From positions 1 to 64,000 of the forward strand of contig DASSNT010000032.1 of NCBI GenBank assembly GCA_035701285.1: a stretch of DNA of 64,000 nt, in the 5' to 3' direction. The notes under the pieces are model-generated. The model did no database searches and had not been told where the DNA came from. It saw nothing but the letters and a program-made list of their open reading frames with translations. Made by a program: the position numbers and the translations under genes. This document shows positions 34,080 through 41,740 of the stretch, one piece after another. Numbering within the stretch: position 1 is the stretch's first letter; every line of letters begins with the position of its first letter. This stretch comes from DASSBR01 sp035701285. GTDB lineage: Bacteria > Pseudomonadota > Gammaproteobacteria > Natronospirales > DASSBR01.

Positions 34080-35117
34080 CTAAAGCGGATCGGCCGCAAT
34101 CGAAACGTCCGGCCGAGCCTCGACCCCCCCAACAATCACGGCCTGTTCTCCGGCATCGGCCAAAACAGAAACCGCTTTATCGGCATCCCCGGCGGCCACG
34201 CAAACAATCATCCCCAGCCCGCAATTAAACGTCCGGTACATCTCATCGTCCGCAATATTACCGGCCTCCTGAAGCCAATCGAAAACCGCCGGCCGCTGCC
34301 ATGAACCGGCGTCCAGCACTGCGCCCAGCCCCTCCGGCAACACCCGCGGCAGGTTTCCCGGAATGCCGCCGCCGGTAATATGCGCCAGCGCGTGCACCGG
34401 CACCTGCTTCATCAGATCGAGCAGTGGCTTCACGTAAATCCGCGTGGCGGCAAGCAAATGATCCACCAGCGGACGGCCGTCCAATGGCATGTCCAGCTTG
34501 GCCCCGCTGACCTCCAGCACCTTCCGGATCAGCGAATAGCCGTTCGAATGCGGACCCGACGAGGGCAACCCGATCAAAGCATCACCAGCTTCAACGGCGC
34601 TGCCATCGATGAGCCGATCCTTCTCGACCGCCCCCACACAAAAGCCGGCCAGATCGTAATCCGAGCCCTCATAAAGCCCCGGCAACTCCGCCGTCTCGCC
34701 GCCGACCAGTGCACAACCGGCCATCTCGCAGCCGCGCGCTACGCTCGACACCACCGCAGTCGCCGTATCCAGATCGAGATGGCCGCTCGCATAATAGTCG
34801 AGGAAAAACAGGGGCTCCGCGCCCTGCACGATCACATCGTTCACGCACATCCCCACCAGATCGATGCCGATGCCGTCATGACGGCCGGTCTCGATAGCCA
34901 GCTTCAGCTTGGTGCCGACGCCGTCCGTGCCCGACACCAGTACCGGATGTCGGTACTTGTCCGGCGGCAGTTCGAAAAGCGCGCCGAAACCGCCGAGCCC
35001 GGCCAGTACCTCCGGGCGCTGCGTACGGCGCGCAGCAGGCTTGATCCGTTCGATCAGCTCGTCGCCGGCGTCGATATCGACACCCGCGTCGCGATAGGTC
35101 AGAGGCTTGGAGGTCAT
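34080..35117 (-). CDS. purM: Phosphoribosylformylglycinamidine cyclo-ligase (AIR synthetase)
   Basis: Fifth step of purine synthesis. The start is placed at ATG 35117 (M-T-S-K-P-L-T-Y-R-D-A-G-V-D-I-D-A-G). An upstream ATG at 35159 would overlap the divergent gene. 345 residues. Motifs: G-T-D-G-V-G-T-K-L near 62, G-G-E-T-A-E near 136, G-L-P-S-S-G-P-H-S-N-G-Y-S-L near 175, and T-G-G-G-I-P-G-N near 245. purM-purN is a standard pair, but here a palindromic repeat sits between them. Confidence 0.95.
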   Translation of the reverse strand: MTSKPLTYRDAGVDIDAGDELIERIKPAARRTQRPEVLAGLGGFGALFELPPDKYRHPVLVSGTDGVGTKLKLAIETGRHDGIGIDLVGMCVNDVIVQGAEPLFFLDYYASGHLDLDTATAVVSSVARGCEMAGCALVGGETAELPGLYEGSDYDLAGFCVGAVEKDRLIDGSAVEAGDALIGLPSSGPHSNGYSLIRKVLEVSGAKLDMPLDGRPLVDHLLAATRIYVKPLLDLMKQVPVHALAHITGGGIPGNLPRVLPEGLGAVLDAGSWQRPAVFDWLQEAGNIADDEMYRTFNCGLGMIVCVAAGDADKAVSVLADAGEQAVIVGGVEARPDVSIAADPL

Positions 35118-35132
35118 GGCGGACTCGTCATA

Positions 35133-35147
35133 AAAATATGATATTTT
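35133..35147. promoter_or_regulatory. AT-rich palindrome between divergent purM and DUF2066 gene
   Basis: AAAATAT at 35133-35139 and ATATTTT at 35141-35147 form a perfect 7-bp inverted repeat in an otherwise GC-rich region. It contains possible -10 boxes in both directions (TATGAT forward, TATCAT and TAAAAT reverse). It lies 10 bases before the DUF2066 ATG and 15 before the purM ATG, so it likely forms the shared divergent promoter. Confidence 0.5.
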
Positions 35148-35157
35148 ACTGCATCCC

Positions 35158-36312
35158 ATGACTTTCCTCTCGTCAGGTGTTCGATTGAACTTCCCGCGTT
35201 TCTTTCCGCTGCTGATCGCCCTCGTTTTGATGCCCGCGCCGCTGCTGGCAAGCGTGGTGCCAAACCTTTATTCGGCCAGCGTGCCGGTTAACAGCCAGAG
35301 CGAGCAGGCGCGCAGCCAGGCGCTGCAGGGCGCGCTGCGGCAGGTTATCGTCAAAGTGACGGGCAGCCGCGCGGCGCCGGACAATCCGCAGGTTGCCGCC
35401 ATCGTCGCGCAGCCCGAACAATACCTCCAGGCCTATCGATACCAGCGCCACGTACCGGCGCCCAACGAACCGCTCTTCGGCCCCAACGCCTCGGCGACGC
35501 TGGACCTCTGGGCGCAATTCGACAGCCAGACGCTCAACCAGGCGCTGCGCGCTGCCGGCCAGCCGCTCTGGGGTAGCGAGCGGCCGGCAACGCTGGTCTG
35601 GATCGCCTACGAACAAGGCGACGGCCAACGCAATATCGTGGGCGCCGAAGCTGCGGACGCAGTGCTGCAAAGCGTGCAGCAGGCCGCGAAGGCGCGAGGC
35701 GTCCCGGTCATGTTTCCGCTGATGGATGTTCAGGATCGCGCGCATCTCAGCTTCTCCGACGTCTGGGGCGGCTTTGTCGCGCCAGTCGTGCAAGCGTCGC
35801 AGCGGTATCAACCGGATGCGATTTTGATCGGGCGGATCGACGGCAGCGGCATCGCCGCCAATGCCCGCTGGACCCTCGTCGTCGCCGGCCAGCCGACCAG
35901 CTGGGACGGCGCCCACGGCAAACCTTCGGAAGTGGCCAGCGCCGCCATTCAGCACCTGGCCGACCTCTACGCCTCCAGGTTCGTGATCAAGACGGGCGCT
36001 GGCGCGCAGCAGATTCCGGCGCTCGACATTATGGTCTCCCATATCGGCGATCTTGGCGCGTACGGCCGAGTCTTGAAGTATCTGCGTTCGCTGAGCGCCG
36101 TCGACAACGTCGAGCCGATGCAAATTACCGGCGACGCGGTGACGTTCAAAGTCAGCGCGCAAGGCACCATTGCCGACCTTGAGCAGACGATCGCACTGGG
36201 CTCAGTGCTCGAAACCAGCAACGAAACAATGCCCGTGCCGCCGCCCGAGGCCAATTCGAGCGTCACCCCAATTGCTGTTCCGCTGACGCTGCATTATCGA
36301 TATCAACCCTGA
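35158..36312 (+). CDS. DUF2066 periplasmic protein
   Basis: 384 residues with an N-terminal signal segment (L-L-I-A-L-V-L-M-P-A-P-L-L-A-S). The mature part begins Y-S-A-S-V-P-V-N-S-Q-S-E-Q-A-R and contains A-L-R-Q-V-I-V-K-V-T-G-S, the typical DUF2066 opening. The C-terminal half has a repeated beta/alpha pattern. Function unknown. The purM / DUF2066 / hda neighbourhood is conserved in several gammaproteobacteria. No ribosome site is visible, so the message could be nearly leaderless. hda follows after seven bases. Confidence 0.83.
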   Translation: MTFLSSGVRLNFPRFFPLLIALVLMPAPLLASVVPNLYSASVPVNSQSEQARSQALQGALRQVIVKVTGSRAAPDNPQVAAIVAQPEQYLQAYRYQRHVPAPNEPLFGPNASATLDLWAQFDSQTLNQALRAAGQPLWGSERPATLVWIAYEQGDGQRNIVGAEAADAVLQSVQQAAKARGVPVMFPLMDVQDRAHLSFSDVWGGFVAPVVQASQRYQPDAILIGRIDGSGIAANARWTLVVAGQPTSWDGAHGKPSEVASAAIQHLADLYASRFVIKTGAGAQQIPALDIMVSHIGDLGAYGRVLKYLRSLSAVDNVEPMQITGDAVTFKVSAQGTIADLEQTIALGSVLETSNETMPVPPPEANSSVTPIAVPLTLHYRYQP

Positions 36313-36319
36313 TTCCGCC

Positions 36320-37057
36320 GTGCCTCACGCGCCCGAACAGCTCGCACTCGGTGTCGGCCTGTCGTCGGGCAGCACCTTCGCGGATTTCCATGGTGGTGCC
36401 CAGCCTGAAGCGTTGGCGCTCGCCGAACGGCTGGCGCTGCGCACCGATTATCCGATCGCGTGCCTGTGGGGGCCGCCGGAAACCGGCAAGACGCATCTCC
36501 TTCAGGCCGCCTGTCGCGCCGCCATCGGCGCCGGCCGGACCGCCGCCTATTTGCCGCTGATTGAGTCGAGCTATCTCGACCCTGATCTGCTCAAGGGCTG
36601 GGAACGCTTCGAACTGATTTGTGTCGACGACGTGGGCCAGGTTGCGGGGCAGGTGCGCTGGGAAACAGCGCTGTTCACGCTGTTCAACATGCTGCACGAA
36701 TCGGGAGGTACGCTGCTCGCGGCCGCCAGAACACCGCCGGCAGGCAGCGACTGGGCGCTGCCCGATTGGCAATCGCGGCTGGCCTGGGGGCCCGTCGTCA
36801 AGCTCACGTCGATGAGCGACGAGGCGCGGCTGGCCGTGCTGCAGCTTCGGGCCTCGCGGCGCGGGCTGAAGCTGCCGGAAGAGGTGGCGCGTTTCCTGTT
36901 GCATCACGCGCCGCGCGACATGCACTCATTGATGCAGGTGCTCGACCGGCTCGATCATGCCTCACTCGCGTTGCAGCGGCGGTTGACGATACCGTTGGTG
37001 AAGCAGGTGTTGGAACGGGATTCGGGGTTCGGGGCTCGGGATTCGAAGATCACTTAA
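36320..37057 (+). CDS. hda: DnaA regulatory inactivator Hda
   Basis: AAA+ protein that, with the sliding clamp, stimulates DnaA-ATP hydrolysis and limits re-initiation. 245 residues with N-terminal clamp-binding-like E-Q-L-A-L-G-V-G-L (5-13), Walker A G51-P-P-E-T-G-K-T58 and a Walker B-like L-I-C-V-D-D-V near 100. The conserved protein ends at L-T-I-P-L-V-K-Q-V-L. The last dozen residues (D-S-G-F-G-A-R-D-S-K-I-T) are an addition encoded by a GGGATTC-type repeat. GTG start. Confidence 0.92.
   Translation: MPHAPEQLALGVGLSSGSTFADFHGGAQPEALALAERLALRTDYPIACLWGPPETGKTHLLQAACRAAIGAGRTAAYLPLIESSYLDPDLLKGWERFELICVDDVGQVAGQVRWETALFTLFNMLHESGGTLLAAARTPPAGSDWALPDWQSRLAWGPVVKLTSMSDEARLAVLQLRASRRGLKLPEEVARFLLHHAPRDMHSLMQVLDRLDHASLALQRRLTIPLVKQVLERDSGFGARDSKIT
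37017..37046. repeat. GGGATTC-type repeat inside the hda 3' end
   Basis: Four degenerate units (GGGATTC, GGGGTTC, GGGGCTC, GGGATTC) run in tandem. They match, on the opposite strand, the units of the array at 24286-24425. They extend the Hda reading frame past its usual end, supplying the stop further downstream. Confidence 0.75.
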
Positions 37058-37410
37058 TCCGCTTCGTGAACGACTTGGGCGCGTCGGACTCGCAACGCTG
37101 CGCCGCTGGCAACGAATAAGATCGCAACCAATACCAACTCGACGATTGCCAGCCACTGATCCGTCGCGCCGGCAAAAATTTCCGTCAGCGCGTGCGCCAT
37201 GTAGCCGAGCGCGATAAAGCCGCACCAGGCGTAGGCTGACACACGGTCGCGTATCAGCGGCCAGCCGACAATCAACAGCGGCAGCACCGCTATCGTCATC
37301 GCCGCCGCCATCGGGAACGAATGCGGCGGACTCAGCCAGCCGAACCAGGTGAGCAGCCATAGGGCAAGCGCACCGGCGGCCGCCAGCGTCAGTTTGCGAG
37401 GCGCAATCAT
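37054..37410 (-). CDS. DUF2069 inner-membrane protein
   Basis: 118 residues from ATG 37410, whose bases overlap the wrbA stop codon (ATGA), so the longer frame reaching 37800 is rejected. Four hydrophobic helices at about 8-24, 34-52, 58-75 and 85-105. A central A-Y-A-W-C-G-F-I-A-L-G-Y-M-A-H motif is typical of DUF2069. Function unknown. wrbA-DUF2069-hda is a recurring neighbourhood in gammaproteobacteria. The 3' end overlaps convergent hda by four bases. Confidence 0.85.
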   Translation of the reverse strand: MIAPRKLTLAAAGALALWLLTWFGWLSPPHSFPMAAAMTIAVLPLLIVGWPLIRDRVSAYAWCGFIALGYMAHALTEIFAGATDQWLAIVELVLVAILFVASGAALRVRRAQVVHEAD

Positions 37411-38003
37411 GCTGTAGCCAGGCGTTTTGCGGCTTCCGCGACGCGCCGCCCGAGCGCGCGGCACAATTCCGCTTCTTCGCTGGTTATTGCCATGCGACTG
37501 TCGGTGCCGGCAAGATGGCTTGGCCCGTAGGGCGTGCCGCCGGAGCGCGTCGTGTTCAGCGCCTTCTCCGTGTAGGGCAGGCCGGTAATCAGCATGCCGT
37601 GATGCAACAGCGGCAGCATCATCGACAGCAGCGTGGTTTCCTGGCCACCATGGAGCGTGGACGTTGAGGTGAAGACGCCCGCGGGTTTGCCGGCAAGTGT
37701 GCCGTTCAACCACAGGCTGCTGGTGCCGTCGAGGAAGTATTTCAGCGGTGCAGCCATATTGCCGAAGCGCGTCGGGCTGCCCATGACGAGTCCGGCGCAT
37801 TCGATCAGATCCGCGTGCGTGGCGTACACCGGGCCCGATTCCGGAATGGAGTCTTCAACGGCTTCCGACACCGCCGAGACCGGCGGCACCGTCCGCAGTC
37901 GCGCCTGCACGTCCGGGACTTCTTCAATCCCGCGGGCAATGCGTTCCGCCATCGCCGCGGTCGCGCCATAGCGGCTGTAATACAGCACCAGGATTTCCAT
38001 CAT
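37407..38003 (-). CDS. wrbA: NAD(P)H:quinone oxidoreductase (WrbA)
   Basis: Flavodoxin-like FMN enzyme reducing quinones with two electrons. 198 residues: FMN phosphate loop Y-Y-S-R-Y-G-A-T-A near residue 8, G-S-P-T-R-F-G-N-M near 75, S-T-S-T-L-H-G-G-Q-E near 110, and a G-G-T-P-Y-G motif near 152. These match the WrbA family. The first two codons are both ATG. It follows valS by four bases and precedes the DUF2069 gene with an ATGA overlap. Confidence 0.94.
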   Translation of the reverse strand: MMEILVLYYSRYGATAAMAERIARGIEEVPDVQARLRTVPPVSAVSEAVEDSIPESGPVYATHADLIECAGLVMGSPTRFGNMAAPLKYFLDGTSSLWLNGTLAGKPAGVFTSTSTLHGGQETTLLSMMLPLLHHGMLITGLPYTEKALNTTRSGGTPYGPSHLAGTDSRMAITSEEAELCRALGRRVAEAAKRLATA

Positions 38004-38007
38004 CGGT

Positions 38008-40767
38008 TCACGCTATGGCTTGTACGCTTGCCAATTGCTCTTCCAGCTTCGCAATCGACGCGCGATGTTCCTGCAGTCGCTCACGTTCCTGGGCGACGAC
38101 CTGTTCGGGCGCGTTGCTGACGAACGCTTCGTTGGCAAGTTTTCTTTCACTTTGTTCTTCGAGCTTTTTGAGCTTGCCGATCTGGCGCTCCAGCCGTTCG
38201 GCTTCGGCCGCGATGTCGATCAGACCTGCCAGCGGCACCAGAATTTTCATCTGGCCGAGCAGGGCGGTCGCGCTTTGCGGTGCACTGGCGGATGCCTCCA
38301 GCAGTTCCACCGATTCGATTCTCGCCAGGCTTCGGATCAGGCCGTCGTAAGCCTCGAGTCTGCGGCGGTCGGTATCGTCGGCATCAGTCAGCAATACCGG
38401 CAGCGGCTTGCCGGGCGCGATGTCCATTTCGCCACGAATCTGGCGCACACCGAGCACGAAATCCATCAGCCATTGCATTTCAGCTTCCGCGTCGGCGTCG
38501 ACGGCGAAATCGGCCGTTTCCGGAAACGGCGCAAGCATGATGCTCTCGCCGGCACGACTGACGAGCGGCGCGACTTTCTGCCAGATTTCCTCAGTGATGA
38601 ACGGCATCAGCGGATGCATCAACCGCAGCAGCGTTTCAAGCACAACGGCGAGTGTTTCCCGCGTGCCATTGCGCTGTGCCGCCGGCGTGCTCGCGTCGAG
38701 CAGCGGCTTCGACAGTTCGAGATACCAGTCGCAGTATTCGTTCCAGGTGAACTCGTAAAGCGCGCGCGCGGCGAGATCAAAGCGGTACGTGCCGAAATGT
38801 TCATGCACCGCGGCAATCGTGCGCGCGAGCCGGGAGCGAATCCAGAGTTCGGCAATGCCGTATTGGACGGCGCTGCCTTCGGCCGGCGTCGCCTCCAGCT
38901 TCATCAACACGTAGCGCGCCGCGTTCCACAGCTTATTGCAGAAGTTGCGGTAGCCGTCGAGCCGCCCGAGATCGAAGTTGATGTCGCGGCTGGGGCCGGC
39001 GAGGGCGGCCAGCGTGTAGCGCAGCGCGTCGGTGCCGTGCGCCGGAATGCCGTCCGGAAACTGCTTGCGCGTGTTTTTGCGGACCTTTTCGGCAAGCTGC
39101 GGCTGCATCATGCCGAAGGTCCGCTTCTCGATCAGCGCGTCGAGTTCGATGCCGTCGATCAGGTCGATCGGGTCGAGGATGTTGCCCTTGGACTTGGACA
39201 TCTTCTGGCCGTGCTCGTCGCGAATCAGGCCCGTAATGTAGATTTCGCGGAACGGTACATCGCCCATGAACTTGAGGCCCATCATGACCATTCGGGCGAC
39301 CCAGAAGAAAATGATGTCGAAGCCGGTGACGAGCACGTTGGTCGGATAATACGCTTCAAGCTCCGGTGTCTTTTCCGGCCAGCCGAGCGTGGAGAACGGC
39401 CATAACGCGGACGAAAACCAGGTGTCCAGCACGTCTTCGTCCTGTTTCAGCGGCAGATCTTCGTCGAGCTTGTACTTCGCTCGCACTTCAGCTTCGTTGC
39501 GTCCAACGTAGATATTGCCGGAATCGTCATACCAGGCGGGAATGCGATGGCCCCACCAGAGCTGGCGGCTGATGCACCAGTCCTGGATGTTGCGCATCCA
39601 CTCGAAATAGGTTTTCGACCAGTTCTCCGGCACAAACCGAATGCTGCCGTCCTCGACCACCTTGATGGCCGGCTCGGCGAGCGGTCCCATCTTCATGTAC
39701 CACTGGTCGGTGAGATACGGCTCGACGACCGCGTTGCTACGATCGCCGCGCGGAACCTTCAGCTTGTGCGCATCGATCTTGTCCAGCAAGCCCAACGATT
39801 CGAAATCGGCGATGATTTTCTTGCGCGCACAGAACCGATCGAGGCCACGGTATCCTTCAGGCACTTCTTCATTGAGCGCCGCGTCAGGCGTCAGGACGTT
39901 GATCATCGGCAAATTGTGGCGTTGGCCGATGTCGTAGTCGTTGAAATCGTGCGCGGGCGTGATCTTCACGCAGCCTGTGCCGAATCCGGGATCGACGTAA
40001 GCGTCGGTAATGACCGGAATCCGCCGGTTCGCAAGCGGCAAGTCGATCGTCTTGCCGACGAGGCCGCTGTAGCGCTCGTCGTCCGGATGCACCGCGACCG
40101 CGACGTCTCCGAGCATCGTTTCCGGGCGCGTGGTGGCGACAACGACATAGCCTGAGCCGTCCGTCATCGGATAGCGCAGGTGCCACAGGTGGCCGTTTTC
40201 CTCGCTCGGGACAACCTCAAGATCCGATAACGCCGTCTTCAGCACAGGATCCCAGTTAACCAGACGTTTGCCGCGATAGATCAGGCCTTCGTCATAGAGC
40301 CGCACAAATACTTCGGCGACGGCCCTGGACAAGCCTTCGTCCATCGTGAAGCGCTCGCGCGACCAGTCGACCGAGTCGCCCAGGCGGCGCATCTGCCGCG
40401 TGATCGTGCCGCCCGATTCGCCTTTCCACTCCCAGACCCGTTTCTCAAACGCGTCGCGGCCGAGGTCGTGGCGCGTCTTGCCTTCGGCGTTCAACTGCCG
40501 CTCGACGACCATCTGGGTCGCGATGCCGGCATGGTCGCTGCCGACCTGCCAGAGCGTGCGGTAACCGCGCATGCGCCGATAGCGGATCAGCGCGTCCATC
40601 AGTGTGTGCTGGAAGGCGTGGCCCATGTGCAGTGTGCCGGTGACGTTCGGCGGCGGAATCATGATGCAGTACGGGTCGCCGTCGCCGCGCGGGGCGAAAT
40701 AGCCGGCGGCCTCCCAGCGCCGATACCAGTCCTGCTCGATGGCGTGCGGGTCGTAAGTTTTATCCAT
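38008..40767 (-). CDS. valS: Valine-tRNA ligase
   Basis: 919 residues from ATG 40767 (M-D-K-T-Y-D-P-H-A-I-E-Q). The frame continues upstream to 40821, but those 18 codons encode a palindromic repeat (S-R-E-S-G-N-P) and are not part of the conserved protein. HIGH motif P-P-P-N-V-T-G-T-L-H-M-G-H at 38-50, the CP1 editing domain in the middle, K-M-S-K-S-K-G-N near residue 537, and a C-terminal coiled-coil arm (about 850-919) typical of ValS. Downstream of holC and the acidic protein gene, as in many gammaproteobacteria. Confidence 0.96.
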   Translation of the reverse strand: MDKTYDPHAIEQDWYRRWEAAGYFAPRGDGDPYCIMIPPPNVTGTLHMGHAFQHTLMDALIRYRRMRGYRTLWQVGSDHAGIATQMVVERQLNAEGKTRHDLGRDAFEKRVWEWKGESGGTITRQMRRLGDSVDWSRERFTMDEGLSRAVAEVFVRLYDEGLIYRGKRLVNWDPVLKTALSDLEVVPSEENGHLWHLRYPMTDGSGYVVVATTRPETMLGDVAVAVHPDDERYSGLVGKTIDLPLANRRIPVITDAYVDPGFGTGCVKITPAHDFNDYDIGQRHNLPMINVLTPDAALNEEVPEGYRGLDRFCARKKIIADFESLGLLDKIDAHKLKVPRGDRSNAVVEPYLTDQWYMKMGPLAEPAIKVVEDGSIRFVPENWSKTYFEWMRNIQDWCISRQLWWGHRIPAWYDDSGNIYVGRNEAEVRAKYKLDEDLPLKQDEDVLDTWFSSALWPFSTLGWPEKTPELEAYYPTNVLVTGFDIIFFWVARMVMMGLKFMGDVPFREIYITGLIRDEHGQKMSKSKGNILDPIDLIDGIELDALIEKRTFGMMQPQLAEKVRKNTRKQFPDGIPAHGTDALRYTLAALAGPSRDINFDLGRLDGYRNFCNKLWNAARYVLMKLEATPAEGSAVQYGIAELWIRSRLARTIAAVHEHFGTYRFDLAARALYEFTWNEYCDWYLELSKPLLDASTPAAQRNGTRETLAVVLETLLRLMHPLMPFITEEIWQKVAPLVSRAGESIMLAPFPETADFAVDADAEAEMQWLMDFVLGVRQIRGEMDIAPGKPLPVLLTDADDTDRRRLEAYDGLIRSLARIESVELLEASASAPQSATALLGQMKILVPLAGLIDIAAEAERLERQIGKLKKLEEQSERKLANEAFVSNAPEQVVAQERERLQEHRASIAKLEEQLASVQAIA

Positions 40768-40786
40768 TGCGCGATTCTTTGCGTGT

Positions 40787-40811
40787 GGATTCCCGCTTTC
40801 GCGGGAATGAC
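40787..40811. repeat. REP-like palindrome in the valS leader
   Basis: ATTCCCGC (40789-40796), TTTC, GCGGGAAT (40801-40808) form a perfect 8-bp hairpin with flanking GG and GAC. This is a very common dispersed palindrome in proteobacterial genomes. It lies 20 bases upstream of the valS ATG and would be a hairpin in its mRNA leader. Confidence 0.8.
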
Positions 40812-40836
40812 AAGAATTCAAATGTTGTTTTTGTAG

Positions 40837-41313
40837 TTACTGTTTGCGTTGCCGCTCGAAATCCGCCAGCGCCGCTCCGACGATGCCGCGAATTTCGTCC
40901 TTCAACTGCTGCGCGACGCGCTCGACCACCAGCGCTTCCACGCCCTCGACCGATTCCTTGACGATGCGCGCGGCGGCATCGTCCAACTCTGCCGTCAGCG
41001 CGGCGCGCAGCGCGGCTAAATCCGGTTCGGGCGCCGGTGGCGTTGGTATCGGTTCCGGCGGCAGAGCCGGATCGGGCACTGCTGCCATCCCGGCCGCCGC
41101 GGCCTCTTCGATGCCGAAATTGTCGTCGAATTCGATATCGGTATGACTGTCCGCGGGCGGCGCGTCCGGCGTTTCTGTCGTTGCCGGTTCTTCCGGGCCG
41201 ACGTAGGGGCCGGTTTCGTCGGCCTGCGCCGGGTCGACGATATCCGTGAGCACCGGAATGCCGTCGTCCGGCTTGTTGCCGATGTGCGGCTCGTGTTTAG
41301 GGTCTTCGGCCAT
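40837..41313 (-). CDS. Acidic Pro-rich protein with C-terminal helix
   Basis: 158 residues from ATG 41313 (an upstream TTG at 41319 is also possible). Residues 1-110 are acidic and Pro/Ala-rich and look disordered, with the short conserved-looking motif I-P-V-L-T-D-I-V near 20. Residues 110-158 form an amphipathic helix (V-E-A-L-V-V-E-R-V-A-Q-Q-L-K-D-E-I-R). Similar proteins occur next to holC in beta- and gammaproteobacteria, but no function is recognised. It lies between holC and valS in the same operon. Confidence 0.7.
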   Translation of the reverse strand: MAEDPKHEPHIGNKPDDGIPVLTDIVDPAQADETGPYVGPEEPATTETPDAPPADSHTDIEFDDNFGIEEAAAAGMAAVPDPALPPEPIPTPPAPEPDLAALRAALTAELDDAAARIVKESVEGVEALVVERVAQQLKDEIRGIVGAALADFERQRKQ

Positions 41314-41320
41314 CTTCAAA

Positions 41321-41740
41321 TCACAGCTTGTGGGTCTGCAAAGGATAGCCCCGATCCTGGTAGAAGCGAAATCGGCTTCGGCCTTGTGCGCGCCGTTGTT
41401 CGTCAGCGTCGATAATCTCCATCACCCGCTCAAAGCGGCTGAAAAACAACGGCACCTCGGCATCGAGATTAATCAGCAGCGGACAATCGCCCGGTGGCTC
41501 CCGGCCCCCTGAACCGATCAACACCGGCGCGTCATCGCCCGCGGTTCGCGTGTGCGGAATGAAACTCTGCTGGCGAAATGTCCACAACAACTCGTCCAGC
41601 GCGCCTGCCTGCGATTCGGATTCGGCGTGCACGTAAAGTTTCTGCCCGAGCCGGAACGCCTTGTCGGCCAGCCGGCACGCCACGCGCTCGCGCCCCTGAG
41701 GGGGCGCGGACGCGAGCACGTAGAAGTCGACGCGCGTCAA
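41321..41740 (-). CDS. holC: DNA polymerase III chi subunit
   Basis: Clamp-loader accessory subunit linking the polymerase to SSB. The start is TTG 41740, overlapping the pepA stop (TTGA). The product then begins T-R-V-D-F-Y-V-L, matching the family opening. A longer frame back to 41977 runs inside pepA and is rejected. 139 residues with A-C-R-L-A-D-K-A-F-R-L-G-Q-K-L-Y-V, L-D-E-L-L-W-T-F, F-I-P-H, and the C-terminal Y-Q-D-R-G-Y-P-L. pepA-holC-valS is a conserved order. Confidence 0.9.
   Translation of the reverse strand: MTRVDFYVLASAPPQGRERVACRLADKAFRLGQKLYVHAESESQAGALDELLWTFRQQSFIPHTRTAGDDAPVLIGSGGREPPGDCPLLINLDAEVPLFFSRFERVMEIIDADEQRRAQGRSRFRFYQDRGYPLQTHKL

Noticed and set aside
37410..37800. 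Long DUF2069 frame overlapping wrbA
   Set aside because: The ATGA junction with wrbA and the family length support the short form from 37410.
38020..39405. Long open frame antisense to valS
   Set aside because: Same reason: valS motifs and length are complete on the other strand.
40768..40821. 18-codon N-terminal extension of valS
   Set aside because: It encodes the REP-like palindrome (S-R-E-S-G-N-P) and is not conserved in ValS.
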